In this document: positions 16,876 to 26,152 of the stretch, in pieces
Position numbering within the stretch: the stretch's first letter is position 1
How the letters are laid out: each line of letters opens with the position of its first letter
Assembly (NCBI GenBank): GCA_027486405.1
Contig: JAIXPD010000094.1
Coordinates: 1-61,922 of the forward strand
From: Azospirillum sp.
Lineage (GTDB): Bacteria; Pseudomonadota; Alphaproteobacteria; Azospirillales; Azospirillaceae
Direction: 5' to 3'
DNA: 61,922 bases
Made by a program: the position numbers and the translations under genes
Notes under the pieces: model-generated
Database searches by the model: none
What the model saw: only the letters and a program-made list of their open reading frames with translations
Told to the model about the DNA's origin: nothing

Positions 16876-17739
16876 ATGACCAGAGCCTTTTCCGACTACA
16901 AAGACGACGGTCATGATTGGATCACTCTGTCGAGCGGCGAGTATTACCCGGACATCCTGCCTCTGGCGACCGAACTGTACAAACCGGTTCTGGTCATGTT
17001 CGGGCAACTGATGGAGGCAAGCCATTCATCGGTTGATTTTTTCCTGAAGATCGCCGCCGTACCCCAAACATGGATGCGCATCCAGATGGCGCGCGTCTTC
17101 CGCAAGTACGTCAGCCCGGAAACCCCGGTCGAAATGCTCAAGCAGAAGCGTCAGGCGGCGGTGATTTGCGAACGCTTCGGTTCGGGCTTCCGACACATCG
17201 TTGAGGTCCAAAGCCGCTTTCGCGCGCGGCCCATGCCCGACGAGACGCTGTGCGCCCTGCTGTGGGAGTACAAGGACCGGGGCAAGAAGGGCTATGATCT
17301 GACCGAACGGCTGTTTGGCATTTTCAAGGAAAGCTTCCCATCCTTCACCGTGACCGGCCCCGAACGCGCCGGGCGCGATGTGCTGCTGGGGGAGGTGTTT
17401 CCGGATTACCCCAAACCGGACCGCCCGGTGGATTTCGTGGTTTATGACCAGGGAAAACCGATCGCAATCGGCCTTGCCCGCTACGATTCGGATCGCGGCG
17501 GCGCGCAGGAGGATGACCGCACCGGGCAATACCGCGATTGCGCAACCGAGATTTTGGCCTACAGCACCCGGCACGGCCTGAATCTGAAGGTCATCTTCCT
17601 CAACGACGGTCCGGGCCTGTTGCTGGGCAGCATGTGGGACGACTACGCCAGCCTCGAAAGCATCGACCCGCACCGCATCCGCGTCGTCACGCTGCGGATG
17701 GTGGTCGAACGCATCACCCCTGCGTGGTTGCGGGGTTGA
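16876..17739 (+). CDS. Probable type II restriction endonuclease
   Basis: 287 residues from the ATG at 16876. It lies 1 base before a beta-class adenine methyltransferase on the same strand, the usual R-M layout. The C-terminal half has RPVDFVVYDQGKPIAIGLAR and RYDSDRGGAQEDDRTGQYRD (residues about 184-221), in which conserved acidic residues next to a beta-strand could form a PD-(D/E)xK-type site. No similarity to replication or repair proteins is evident. The specificity and exact enzyme family are not recognised; the nuclease call rests mainly on context. Confidence 0.7.
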   Translation: MTRAFSDYKDDGHDWITLSSGEYYPDILPLATELYKPVLVMFGQLMEASHSSVDFFLKIAAVPQTWMRIQMARVFRKYVSPETPVEMLKQKRQAAVICERFGSGFRHIVEVQSRFRARPMPDETLCALLWEYKDRGKKGYDLTERLFGIFKESFPSFTVTGPERAGRDVLLGEVFPDYPKPDRPVDFVVYDQGKPIAIGLARYDSDRGGAQEDDRTGQYRDCATEILAYSTRHGLNLKVIFLNDGPGLLLGSMWDDYASLESIDPHRIRVVTLRMVVERITPAWLRG

Positions 17740-17740
17740 G

Positions 17741-19030
17741 ATGGCGACCGGAACCCCCAAGCGGCGCGGCGGTGGGCTGTGGTCCGCAATGGAACTGACC
17801 TACCCCGGCAAAACCCCCAGCGCGGAGATCCTCGCGCGGCAGGCTGCCCCCCTGATGTCTCTGTGGGAACCGCAGGGGGCGGACAACGCCGTCATCTTCG
17901 GCGACAATCTGGACGCGCTGGCGGCGCTGCGCGACGATCCGTCGGTGCGTGGCAAGGTTCAGTTGATCTACATTGATCCACCTTACGCCACCGAAACCGT
18001 CTTCCACACCCGCGCGCAATCCCACGCCTACGACGACGTCCACACCGGGGACGAGCACATCGAGTTTTTGCGGAAACGCTTGATTCTTCTTCATGATCTT
18101 TTGGCGGAGGATGGCTCGCTTTACCTCCATCTGGACGACAAGGCGCTTTTCCACGCCCGCATCATCCTGGACGAAGTGTTTGGGCGGAACGGTTACAAAA
18201 ACTGCATCGCCCGCAAGAAATGCAATCCAAAGAACTTCACGCGCCGCCAATACGGCAACGTCACGGATTACATTTTGTTCTACACCAAATCCGACCGCTA
18301 CATCTGGAACAAGCCCTACGAACCTTGGACCGAGGAACGCGCCCGCGAGTATCAGTATGTGGAGCCGGAGACCGGGCGACGCTTCATGAAGGTCCCGGTC
18401 CACGCCCCTGGCGTCCGTCACGGCGCGACCGGCGAGCCGTGGCGCGGCAAGCCGCCGCCCAAGGGCAAGCATTGGCAATACCCGCCCGCGACCTTGGACG
18501 AGATGGACGCGCGCGGCGAAATCTACTGGTCCGCCAACGGCAACCCGCGCCGCAAGGTTTACCTTGATCAAAGCCCCGGCATCGCCGTTCAGGATGTCTG
18601 GCTCGATTTCCGCGACGCCCACAACCAGAACATCGCCGTCACCGGCTATCCCACCGAAAAGAACGGCGACCTGCTGCGCCGCATCGTCGCCGCGTCCTCT
18701 GAGGAGGGCGGGCTGGTCCTGGATGCCTTCGCCGGTTCCGGGACCACCCTGGAAGCCGCCCACGCGCTGGGCCGCCGCTGGATCGGCATCGACAACAGCC
18801 CCGAAGCCATCCGCACCATCCTGTCGCGCTTCGCCGTCGGCGCGCAGCCCATGGGTGATTTCGTCGAACGGCCCGGTCGCCGGACACCCGCGCCGCGCGG
18901 CACGGTGACCCGCGCGTCGCCCGCCCCCCTCGTTCCTCCCGCCTGCTACCGGATCCAGGCAACCGCCGCCTGCGCCGAAGCCGGAATGGAGCTGGTGCAG
19001 GGCAGCCACCGCAAGGCCGCCGCCGAATGA
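17741..19030 (+). CDS. Adenine-specific DNA methyltransferase, type II beta class
   Basis: 429 residues. DPPY (motif IV) is at 79-82 and DAFAGSGTT (motif I) at 328-336. The order IV before I marks the beta class of N6-adenine (or N4-cytosine) methyltransferases. The region between (about 150-300) is the target-recognition domain. FGDNLDAL near 53-60 is typical of Mod-like enzymes. It protects the host DNA from the nuclease encoded just before it. The pair sits between mutM and ubiE, genes that are neighbours in many alphaproteobacteria. Confidence 0.9.
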   Translation: MATGTPKRRGGGLWSAMELTYPGKTPSAEILARQAAPLMSLWEPQGADNAVIFGDNLDALAALRDDPSVRGKVQLIYIDPPYATETVFHTRAQSHAYDDVHTGDEHIEFLRKRLILLHDLLAEDGSLYLHLDDKALFHARIILDEVFGRNGYKNCIARKKCNPKNFTRRQYGNVTDYILFYTKSDRYIWNKPYEPWTEERAREYQYVEPETGRRFMKVPVHAPGVRHGATGEPWRGKPPPKGKHWQYPPATLDEMDARGEIYWSANGNPRRKVYLDQSPGIAVQDVWLDFRDAHNQNIAVTGYPTEKNGDLLRRIVAASSEEGGLVLDAFAGSGTTLEAAHALGRRWIGIDNSPEAIRTILSRFAVGAQPMGDFVERPGRRTPAPRGTVTRASPAPLVPPACYRIQATAACAEAGMELVQGSHRKAAAE

Positions 19031-19121
19031 CCGGGCCAAACGGCCCTTCCCCCAAACCGCCGCACCCGCCCCGCAATCCCCCCACTGGCATCGCCCCGCG
19101 CGCCGCGCTATGGTCCCAGGC

Positions 19122-19910
19122 ATGAGCGACACGCCCCACCACCCGCCCGCCGCCGTTCCGCCGCCCGTTTCGGGGTCCGAAGGGGAATGGTTCGGTTTTC
19201 AGCCCGTGAAGCCCGAGGCCAAATCGGGTCTGGTCCGCGCCGTCTTCGGCAGCGTGGCGACCAATTACGACCTGATGAACGATCTGATGTCGGGCGGCAT
19301 CCATCGGCTGTGGAAAGACACGCTGATGGAGATGGTCGCCCCCAAACCCGGCATGACCCTGCTGGACGTGGCGGGCGGGACCGGCGACATCGCTTTCCGC
19401 TTTCTTCAGCGCGGCGGTGGGGCCGCCATCGTCTGCGACATCACCGAAGCGATGGTCCGCGTCGGGCGCGACCGCGCGATCGACCGCAACATCCTGTCAG
19501 GCGTGGATTGGACCGTGGGCGACGCGGAAAAGCTGCCCATCGCCTCGCGCTCGGTTGATGCCTACACCATCGCCTTTGGCCTGCGGAACGTCACCCGCAT
19601 CGACGCCGCCATCGCCGAGGCGCGGCGGGTGCTGAAGCCCGGCGGCAAATTCTATTGCCTGGAGTTCAGCCACGTCGTGCTGCCGGTGCTGCGCGAGCTG
19701 TACGACGTCTATTCCTTTCAGGTGCTGCCGAAGATCGGGCGCATCGTGGCCAAGGACGAGGACAGCTACCGCTACCTCGCCGAAAGCATCCGACGCTTTC
19801 CGGCGCAGGAGGATTTGGCCCGGCGCATCGCGGCGGCGGGCTTTGCCTCCGTGCGCGTGCGCAACCTGACCGGCGGGATCGCCGCCATTCATTCCGGCTG
19901 GCGGGTCTGA
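19122..19910 (+). CDS. ubiE: Ubiquinone/menaquinone biosynthesis C-methyltransferase UbiE
   Basis: 262 residues from the ATG at 19122. VFGSVATNYDLMNDLMSGGIHRLWK is the family N-terminal signature, LLDVAGGTGDIAFR the SAM site, and a GDAEKLP motif follows. It methylates the benzoquinol ring in ubiquinone synthesis. The stop is 6 bases before the ubiB start, so the two form an operon. The restriction-modification genes end 91 bases before the start. Confidence 0.95.
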   Translation: MSDTPHHPPAAVPPPVSGSEGEWFGFQPVKPEAKSGLVRAVFGSVATNYDLMNDLMSGGIHRLWKDTLMEMVAPKPGMTLLDVAGGTGDIAFRFLQRGGGAAIVCDITEAMVRVGRDRAIDRNILSGVDWTVGDAEKLPIASRSVDAYTIAFGLRNVTRIDAAIAEARRVLKPGGKFYCLEFSHVVLPVLRELYDVYSFQVLPKIGRIVAKDEDSYRYLAESIRRFPAQEDLARRIAAAGFASVRVRNLTGGIAAIHSGWRV

Positions 19911-19916
19911 CGCACC

Positions 19917-21455
19917 GTGTTTCTCATTCTGCGCAACCTCCTCCGTCTGGCCGTGATCGGTCGCACGGCGGCCCGTTACGACGCCCTGCCCGACTCGCTG
20001 CTCGCCACCGCCCCCGCCCTGTCCTGGCTGTGGCGGCTGATCGCCCGGCGCGGCGTGCCGGGGCGCGACGGCCAACGTCTGGCCCGCGCGCTGGCCGAAC
20101 TGGGGCCGACCTACATCAAGCTTGGGCAATTGCTCTCCACCCGCTCCGATCTGGTGGGGGAACGGATGGCGGTCGATCTGGCGGAGTTGCAGGACAAGCT
20201 GCCGCCCTTCCCCGGCCGCGAGGCCCGCGCCATCATCGAGGAGGAGTTCGGCCAACCGCTGTCGGCGCTGTTCCAGAGCTTTGACGACAAGCCGGTCGCC
20301 GCCGCCTCCATCGCGCAGGTGCATTTCGCCGTCACCGCCGACGGGCAGGAGGTGGCGGTCAAGGTGCTGCGCCCCGGCATCGCGGCGGCGTTCGAACGCG
20401 ACATCGACCTGTTCTATTGGCTGGCCGCGCTGGCCGAAACGGTGTTGCCCCGGCTGAAGCGCCTGCGCCTGCGCGAGGTGGTGGACACCTTCGCCCGCAC
20501 CTCCCGCTTGGAGATGGATTTGCGGATGGAGGCGGCGGCGGCCTCCGAACTCGGCGGCAATTTCAAGGACGATTCGACCTTCAACGTCCCGACGGTCGAT
20601 TGGGACCGCACCGGCGGCCGGGTGCTGACGCTGGAGCGGATTCGCGGCTTCAAGGTGGACGAGGCCGCGCGGATCGAGGCGGCGGGCTTCGACCGCGACG
20701 CCATCCTCGCCATGGCCTCGGCCAGCTTCTTCAACCAGGTGTTCCGCGACGGCTTCTTTCATGCCGATCTGCACCCCGGCAACCTGTTCATCAACGAACA
20801 GGGAACCATCACCGCCGTGGATTTCGGCATCATGGGGCGGCTGGACCAGGCCACCCGCCGTTATCTGGCCGACATGCTGATCGGTTTCCTGTCCGGCGAT
20901 TACCGCCGCGTCGCCATCGTCCATTTCGAAGCGGGCTATGTCCCCCGCCACCAATCGATCGAGATCTTCACCCAGGCCTGCCGCGCCATCGGCGAGCCGT
21001 TGCAGAACAAGCCGTTGAGCGAGATTTCGGTCGGGCGGCTGCTGGCCCAGCTTTTCGCCGTCACCGAACAGTTCGACATGGAAACCCAGCCGCAATTGCT
21101 GCTGCTGCAAAAAAGCATGCTGACCGCCGAGGGTGTGGGGCGGCTGCTGAACCCCAGCATCAACATGTGGGAGTTGGCCCGGCCGCTGATCGAACAGTGG
21201 ATGCGCGAGAATCGCGGGCCGGAGGCGCAAATCGTCGAGGATGTCGGGGACGCCCTGTCCACCATCCGCCGCCTGCCCGCCCTGGTGCGCGAGGCCGAAC
21301 GCGTCACCGCCGACATGGCCGAAGGCGGCCTGCGCCTGCACCCGCACACGGTGCGCCAGATGTTGCATGGCTGGGACCGCCACCGCCGCAGCGACCGCGC
21401 CGCCCTGTGGGTGATCGCCGGGTTGCTGGCGGTGATCGCGCTGAAACTGGTCTGA
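19917..21455 (+). CDS. ubiB: Ubiquinone biosynthesis kinase-like protein UbiB
   Basis: 512 residues with a GTG start, 6 bases after ubiE. KLGQLLSTRSDLV is the KxGQ motif of the ADCK/UbiB family; AASIAQVHFA is the Ala-rich nucleotide loop; DLHPGNLFI and VDFGIMG are the catalytic and metal motifs. A C-terminal hydrophobic helix (LWVIAGLLAVIALKLV) anchors it in the inner membrane. It supports coenzyme Q synthesis, probably by ATP-dependent extraction of lipid intermediates. Confidence 0.95.
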   Translation: MFLILRNLLRLAVIGRTAARYDALPDSLLATAPALSWLWRLIARRGVPGRDGQRLARALAELGPTYIKLGQLLSTRSDLVGERMAVDLAELQDKLPPFPGREARAIIEEEFGQPLSALFQSFDDKPVAAASIAQVHFAVTADGQEVAVKVLRPGIAAAFERDIDLFYWLAALAETVLPRLKRLRLREVVDTFARTSRLEMDLRMEAAAASELGGNFKDDSTFNVPTVDWDRTGGRVLTLERIRGFKVDEAARIEAAGFDRDAILAMASASFFNQVFRDGFFHADLHPGNLFINEQGTITAVDFGIMGRLDQATRRYLADMLIGFLSGDYRRVAIVHFEAGYVPRHQSIEIFTQACRAIGEPLQNKPLSEISVGRLLAQLFAVTEQFDMETQPQLLLLQKSMLTAEGVGRLLNPSINMWELARPLIEQWMRENRGPEAQIVEDVGDALSTIRRLPALVREAERVTADMAEGGLRLHPHTVRQMLHGWDRHRRSDRAALWVIAGLLAVIALKLV

Positions 21456-21464
21456 GGCCCCCCC

Positions 21465-21636
21465 AGGGCAATCGGGTGAAGGCTTGAAATTCCTCTATTA
21501 GGACATTCGTCATCCCTGCGAAGGCGAGGAGCCAGAGTTCGCAGAGTGGCTCTGACGGGAAAGCCTGGATCCCCGCCTTCGCGGGGATGACGGCAAACTC
21601 TTCTCATAGGTTTATAAACCTTCAAGCGATTGCCCT
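21465..21636. mobile_element. MITE-like element with 20-bp terminal inverted repeats
   Basis: A 172-base segment starts AGGGCAATCGGGTGAAGGCTT (first 20 bases 21465-21484) and ends with its imperfect complement (21617-21636). Inside is a second inverted pair, CGTCATCCCTGCGAAGGCG (21508-21526) and CGCCTTCGCGGGGATGACG (21574-21592). The inner motif resembles a palindromic repeat seen in many proteobacteria. It has no coding capacity and is richer in AT than its surroundings. AGGCCCCC on both outer sides could be a target duplication, but the C-runs make this unsure. Confidence 0.75.
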
Positions 21637-21638
21637 AG

Positions 21639-21686
21639 GCCCCCTCCTCTTGCCGCCCATCCGGGCGGTGGGAGGGGGGCGGTGGG
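21639..21686. repeat. GC-rich palindrome next to the MITE
   Basis: CCCCTCC, then GCCGCCCATCCGGGCGG and GGAGGGG form a hairpin right after the MITE-like element. Similar C/G-rich intergenic palindromes recur near 40,393, 46,049 and 55,565. The rest of the gap to 21,854 holds nothing that I can assign. Confidence 0.45.
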
Positions 21687-21854
21687 GCGCGTCGGCCACA
21701 ATCCAATTTCCGCGCACAAGCCTCTATCCCAAACAACCATAGCGCTAAGGTCAGACTTGAAGACCATGGGTTGCGCGAGAATGATGATGCTTCGCCAGCA
21801 TCATTGTCCAACCGGCCCATGATGTTGCTCGCCAACCACTGGGCGTGCGCCGAC

Positions 21855-22823
21855 ATGTCAACCGAATCCCCCTCCATCCCACCCACCGGTTCCATCGGGG
21901 GATTGTTGCAACCGGCGCTGTGGATGCTGACCGCGACGCTGCTGTTCGCGATGGGCAACGCCACCATCCGCCACATCACGGATTCGCTGCCGTCGCTGGA
22001 GATCGTGTTTCTGCGCAACCTGCTGTGCGTGGTTCTGCTGCTGCCCTGGATTCTCACACGCGGGGCCGCCGCCTGCCGCGCCGTCGTCACCGGTGGGCGG
22101 CTGGGGCTGTTCGCGTCGCGGTCCGCCGTCAACGTCGCCGCGATGATCGCCTGGTATTACAGCCTGGCCCACATTCCCCTGCCCACCGCCACCGCTGTCA
22201 GCTTCACCACCCCGCTGTTTGTCACGCTGGGGGCGGCCCTGTTTTTTGGCGAGCGGCTGCGGTCGCACCGGCTGGCCGCCATCGCCCTGGGGTTGACCGG
22301 CGTGGTGATCGTGCTGAAGCCGGACGGCGGCGGGATCGACGCGTCGTTCGCCGTGCTGCTGCTGCATTGCGTCGCCGCCGCCGCCACCCTGCTGATGACC
22401 CGCCGCCTGACCCGCGACGACAGCGTTCTGGTGGTGGTCCTGTTCCTCAGCCTGTTTTCCGCCCCTCTGGCCGCGCTGCCAGCCCTGGCAATGCCATCGC
22501 ACGCCGCCTGGATATGGCCAAGCTGGAGCGCCTGGGGCTGGCTGTTCCTGCTCAGCGGGGCGCTGACCCTGGCGCAACTGGCGATGACGCGGGCGCTGTC
22601 GATGGCCCCGGCCCCGGCGGTGATGCCCTATGACTACGCCCGCCTGCCCTTCAGCGCCGTGATCGCCTGGATCGCCTTTGGCGAGGCGATGGATCTGCGC
22701 GGCTGGATCGGCGCGGCGCTGATCGTGGCGGCCGCCCTGTTCACCATGCACCGCGACGCCAGCCACGCCCGCCGCCCGAGCGCCGTCAACGCCCGCTCCC
22801 AAGCCCACCGGCAGGCCGCCTGA
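21855..22823 (+). CDS. DMT-superfamily transporter (EamA domains)
   Basis: 322 residues from the ATG at 21855; in-frame ATGs at 21771 and 21819 are alternatives. About ten membrane helices in two repeats are visible, with typical EamA pieces such as MGNATIRHITDSLPSLEIVF and PLFVTLGAALFFGERLR. It probably exports a metabolite or amino acid. The substrate is not predictable. Upstream is a mobile-element-rich gap; downstream are three 12-bp repeats. Confidence 0.85.
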   Translation: MSTESPSIPPTGSIGGLLQPALWMLTATLLFAMGNATIRHITDSLPSLEIVFLRNLLCVVLLLPWILTRGAAACRAVVTGGRLGLFASRSAVNVAAMIAWYYSLAHIPLPTATAVSFTTPLFVTLGAALFFGERLRSHRLAAIALGLTGVVIVLKPDGGGIDASFAVLLLHCVAAAATLLMTRRLTRDDSVLVVVLFLSLFSAPLAALPALAMPSHAAWIWPSWSAWGWLFLLSGALTLAQLAMTRALSMAPAPAVMPYDYARLPFSAVIAWIAFGEAMDLRGWIGAALIVAAALFTMHRDASHARRPSAVNARSQAHRQAA

Positions 22824-22829
22824 CCCTCG

Positions 22830-22865
22830 CCCGATTCCCTGCCCCATCCCCTGCCCGATTCCCTG
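22830..22865. repeat. 12-bp x3 tandem repeat after the DMT transporter
   Basis: CCCGATTCCCTG (22830-22841), CCCCATCCCCTG (22842-22853) and CCCGATTCCCTG (22854-22865) follow 6 bases after the stop codon of the transporter gene. Confidence 0.85.
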
Positions 22866-23062
22866 ACCTGTAACGCGCAACCCTCCCATGATTGGCGACC
22901 CGCACCGTTAACCATACGGTACAGTTTGGTGAGGCTCTGACTTCTGATAGAGTGGGGTGGAACCCAAGGCCGGATCCACCGGCCACAGCGCGCCAGACCT
23001 CACCGTCTGGCCAACGCCATCAGGCCACCATCATCCGCCCAGCATCATCAGGAGGAAACAGC

Positions 23063-23824
23063 ATGAACATCGCCGGTCTGTCCGCCATCGTCACCGGGGG
23101 TGGGTCGGGCATGGGGGCGGCCACCGCCCGCCATCTCGCCAGCCTGGGGGCCAAGGTCACGGTGCTGGACGTCAACAAGGACGCGGTGGAACAAACCGCG
23201 CGCGACATCGGCGGGTTGGGGCTGGTTTGCGACGTCACCAACGGCGATTCGGCGGAAGCCGCCTTTGATCAAGCCCGCGCCGCCCACGGCCCGGCCCGCA
23301 TCGCCGTGAATTGCGCGGGCGTGGCCCCGGCGCAGCGCATCGTCGGGCGCGACGGGGCGATGCCGCTCGACGCCTTCCGCAAGGTGATCGAAATCAACCT
23401 GATCGGCAGCTTCAACATCCTGCGTCTGGCCGCCGCCGACATGGCCAAGCTCGACCTTCTGGAGTCGGGGGAGCGCGGCGTCATCATCAACACCGCGTCC
23501 GTCGCCGCCTATGAGGGGCAGGTGGGGCAGGCCGCCTACGCCGCGTCGAAGGGTGGCGTCGTCGCCCTGACCATCTGCGCCGCCCGCGATCTGGCCCGCA
23601 GCGCCATCCGGGTGATGACCATCGCCCCCGGCCTGATCGGCACGCCGATGCTGCTGGGCATGCCGCAGGAGGTGCAGGACAGCCTTGCCGCCACCGTGCC
23701 GTTCCCCAAGCGCTTCGGCCGTCCGGACGAATACGCCCGCCTCGTCCAGCACATCCTGGAGAACGAGATGCTGAACGGCGAAACCATCCGGCTCGACGGT
23801 GCCATCCGCATGGCCCCGCAATAA
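23063..23824 (+). CDS. Short-chain dehydrogenase, 3-hydroxyacyl-CoA dehydrogenase type 2-like
   Basis: 253 residues. The NAD site is VTGGGSGMGAATA. NCAGVAP and the catalytic Ser/Tyr/Lys set in NTASVAAYEG and AAYAASKGG are intact. The C-terminus, KRFGRPDEYARLVQHILENEMLNGETIRLDG, is close to human HSD17B10-type enzymes, which oxidise 2-methyl-3-hydroxyacyl-CoA. A strong AGGAGGAAACAGC site precedes the start. It is a single gene with a clear terminator. A role in branched-chain or short-chain acyl-CoA oxidation is inferred. Confidence 0.9.
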   Translation: MNIAGLSAIVTGGGSGMGAATARHLASLGAKVTVLDVNKDAVEQTARDIGGLGLVCDVTNGDSAEAAFDQARAAHGPARIAVNCAGVAPAQRIVGRDGAMPLDAFRKVIEINLIGSFNILRLAAADMAKLDLLESGERGVIINTASVAAYEGQVGQAAYAASKGGVVALTICAARDLARSAIRVMTIAPGLIGTPMLLGMPQEVQDSLAATVPFPKRFGRPDEYARLVQHILENEMLNGETIRLDGAIRMAPQ

Positions 23825-23855
23825 CTCTGGCGCGCGCAACACTGCACCTGGAAAG

Positions 23856-23882
23856 CGGCCCCTTCGGGGGCCGTTTTCGTTT
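23856..23882 (+). terminator. Rho-independent terminator of the SDR gene
   Basis: CGGCCCC (23856-23862), loop TTCG, GGGGCCG (23867-23873) and then TTTTCGTTT. The UUCG loop makes the hairpin very stable. Confidence 0.9.
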
Positions 23883-23997
23883 CGCCGGGGTGCTTTCCGC
23901 TCCGTCCGCCGCGACAATCGGTTGAAACCCATGCCCTGCACCCCAATCTGTGGGGCTTGCCCCAAACGCCCACCCCAAGCCCTTGCGCAGGAGACCC

Positions 23998-25677
23998 ATG
24001 CATTTCGGCCCCCTGATCGCCATGCTCGTTGCCGGCATCGGCCTTGCCTTCGTCTTTGGTGCCCTCGCCCACCGGCTGCGCGTGTCGCCGCTGGTCGGCT
24101 ATCTTCTGGCCGGGGTGGTGGTGGGGCCGTTCACCCCCGGCTTTGTCGCCGACCAGCAGCTTGCCAACGAGTTGGCGGAGATCGGCGTCATCCTGCTGAT
24201 GTTCGGGGTGGGGCTGCATTTCTCGCTGAAGGATCTGCTGTCGGTGAAGGCCATCGCCGTGCCCGGCGCGGTGGTGCAGATCACGGTGGCGACGCTGATG
24301 GGCATGGGGCTGGGCTGGGTCCTGGGCTGGACGCCGATGGCCGGGCTGGTGTTCGGGCTGGCCCTGTCGGTCGCCAGCACGGTGGTGCTGCTGCGCGCCC
24401 TGCACGAACGCCGCCTGATGGAGACGGAGCGCGGGCGCATCGCCGTCGGCTGGCTGATCGTCGAGGATCTGGCGATGGTGCTGGCCCTGGTGGTGATCCC
24501 GGCGGTGGCCGGGGCGCTGAAAGGCGGTGACGGGGCCGCCGGTCCCTTCGGCCTGGGGCTGGCCTGGGTGCTGCTGGTCACGCTGGGCAAGGTCGCGGCC
24601 TTTGTCGCGGTGATGCTGATCGCCGGGCGGCGGGTGATTCCCTGGCTCCTGCATTGGGTGGCGCACACGGGATCGCGCGAGCTGTTCCGGCTGGCGGTGC
24701 TGGCGATCGCGCTGGGCGTGGCCTTTGGCGCGGCGGCTCTGTTCGGCGTGTCCTTCGCGCTCGGGGCCTTTTTCGCCGGGATGATCCTGAACGAATCGCC
24801 GCTCAGCCAGCGCGCGGCGGAAGAAACCCTGCCGCTGCGCGACGCCTTCGCCGTTCTGTTCTTCGTCTCGGTCGGCATGCTGTTCGACCCGTCGATCCTG
24901 GTCCGCGCCCCGCTGGCGCTGGCGGCCACGCTCGCCATCATTCTGGCGGGCAAGTCGCTGGCGGCCTGGCTGATCGTCCGCGCCTTTGGTCGGTCGTCCG
25001 GGACCGCCCTGACCATCGCCGCGAGTCTGGCGCAGATCGGCGAATTTTCCTTCATCCTCGCCGGGCTGGGGGTGGGGATGGGGATCCTGCCGACCATCGG
25101 CCAGGACCTGATTCTGGCCGGGGCCATCCTGTCGATCCTGGTCAACCCGCTGCTGTTCACCCTGCTGTTCCGCATCGTCCCGGTGGAGGAGGTGGTGGCC
25201 ACCCCCAACGCCGCCCCGGAGACCGAAGCCCCGGCGCTGGAGCCGACGACCCTGACCAACCACACCGTGCTCGTCGGCTATGGCCGGGTCGGGTCGGTGA
25301 TCGGGGCGGGGTTGAAGGAGAGCGGCGCGCCGTTCCTGGTGATCGAGGACCGCGCCGCCCCCTTGCAGGCCGCCCGCACCGACGGGGCGGAGGTGCTGTT
25401 CGGCAACGCCGCCGACCCTCAGGTGTTGGAAGCCGCCAATCTGGCCGCCGCCCAGCGCCTGATCGTCGTCATCCCCGACGCGTTCGAAGCCGGTCAGGTG
25501 GTGGAGCAGGCCCGCGCGGCGAACCCGGCGCTGGAGATTCTGGCCCGCGCCCATTCCGACGCCGGGGCCGAGCATCTGCACGACTGCGGAGCCACCGGCA
25601 CGGTGATGAGCGAGCAGGTGATCGCCCACGCGCTGCTGCGGTTGGTCCGGGGGGAGGCTGCGGCTGTGCGGAATTGA
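23998..25677 (+). CDS. KefB/YbaL-type monovalent cation:proton antiporter
   Basis: 559 residues from the ATG at 23998, preceded by AGGAGACCC. About twelve membrane helices form a CPA2 sodium/proton-exchanger domain (LVGYLLAGVVVGPFTPGF, FGVGLHFSLKDLL). A cytosolic TrkA-N nucleotide-binding domain follows from about residue 420 (VLVGYGRVGSVIGAGLKESG). No glutathione-specific partner (KefF/KefG) is adjacent. YbaL/RosB-like antiporters have this domain order. It likely exports potassium in exchange for protons. Confidence 0.9.
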   Translation: MHFGPLIAMLVAGIGLAFVFGALAHRLRVSPLVGYLLAGVVVGPFTPGFVADQQLANELAEIGVILLMFGVGLHFSLKDLLSVKAIAVPGAVVQITVATLMGMGLGWVLGWTPMAGLVFGLALSVASTVVLLRALHERRLMETERGRIAVGWLIVEDLAMVLALVVIPAVAGALKGGDGAAGPFGLGLAWVLLVTLGKVAAFVAVMLIAGRRVIPWLLHWVAHTGSRELFRLAVLAIALGVAFGAAALFGVSFALGAFFAGMILNESPLSQRAAEETLPLRDAFAVLFFVSVGMLFDPSILVRAPLALAATLAIILAGKSLAAWLIVRAFGRSSGTALTIAASLAQIGEFSFILAGLGVGMGILPTIGQDLILAGAILSILVNPLLFTLLFRIVPVEEVVATPNAAPETEAPALEPTTLTNHTVLVGYGRVGSVIGAGLKESGAPFLVIEDRAAPLQAARTDGAEVLFGNAADPQVLEAANLAAAQRLIVVIPDAFEAGQVVEQARAANPALEILARAHSDAGAEHLHDCGATGTVMSEQVIAHALLRLVRGEAAAVRN

Positions 25678-25696
25678 TTCCACCCAGCCTGTACGA

Positions 25697-25725
25697 TTGA
25701 CGTATTCCCCAACACGCTATACATT
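25697..25725 (+). promoter_or_regulatory. Candidate promoter of higBA
   Basis: TTGACG at 25697-25702 and a TATACATT stretch at 25718-25725 give a -10 box at 15 to 17 bases spacing. It lies about 120 bases before the toxin gene in a low-GC gap. HigA proteins usually bind palindromes over this promoter; I could not define a clean operator. Confidence 0.4.
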
Positions 25726-25841
25726 CAGCGTATTGATGATCCAAGGGGCTGTGCCCTGTAATTTTTTATCGCCAAGAGCAGAGTGCGGCATTGCGCATTC
25801 AAACAACCCGCCTTGCGTGGGTTGACCCTGATTTTCTGAGA

Positions 25842-26126
25842 ATGGTCGTGATTGCGTCGTTTGCGGACTCCGAAACGGAGGATCTGTTTCATGACCTCCG
25901 CGTGGCTCGTTTTCAGTCGTGTGAAGCCGCAGCACGCAGAAAACTCGCCATCCTGCACGCAGCACCCAGCCTTTCATCTCTGCGCGTTCCCCCTGGCAAT
26001 CGTTTGGAGATGTTGCAGGGTGATCGGGCTGGCCAACACAGCATCCGCATCAACGATCAATGGCGACTCTGTTTTCGCTGGATCGATGGGCACCCCCACC
26101 ATGTCGAAATCTGTGACTATCACTGA
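25842..26126 (+). CDS. higB: HigB-type toxin (RelE superfamily ribosome-dependent mRNase)
   Basis: 94 residues from the ATG at 25842; a TTG at 25791 would extend it. RLEMLQGDRAGQHSIRINDQWRLCF and the C-terminal HHVEICDYH match HigB/RelE-like toxins, which cut mRNA on the ribosome. It precedes a HigA gene by 26 bases, the reversed toxin-first order typical of higBA. GC is lower than in neighbours, fitting horizontal gain. Confidence 0.9.
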   Translation: MVVIASFADSETEDLFHDLRVARFQSCEAAARRKLAILHAAPSLSSLRVPPGNRLEMLQGDRAGQHSIRINDQWRLCFRWIDGHPHHVEICDYH

Positions 26127-26152
26127 CAACGACGGAACAAGGAGTTTTCTGG

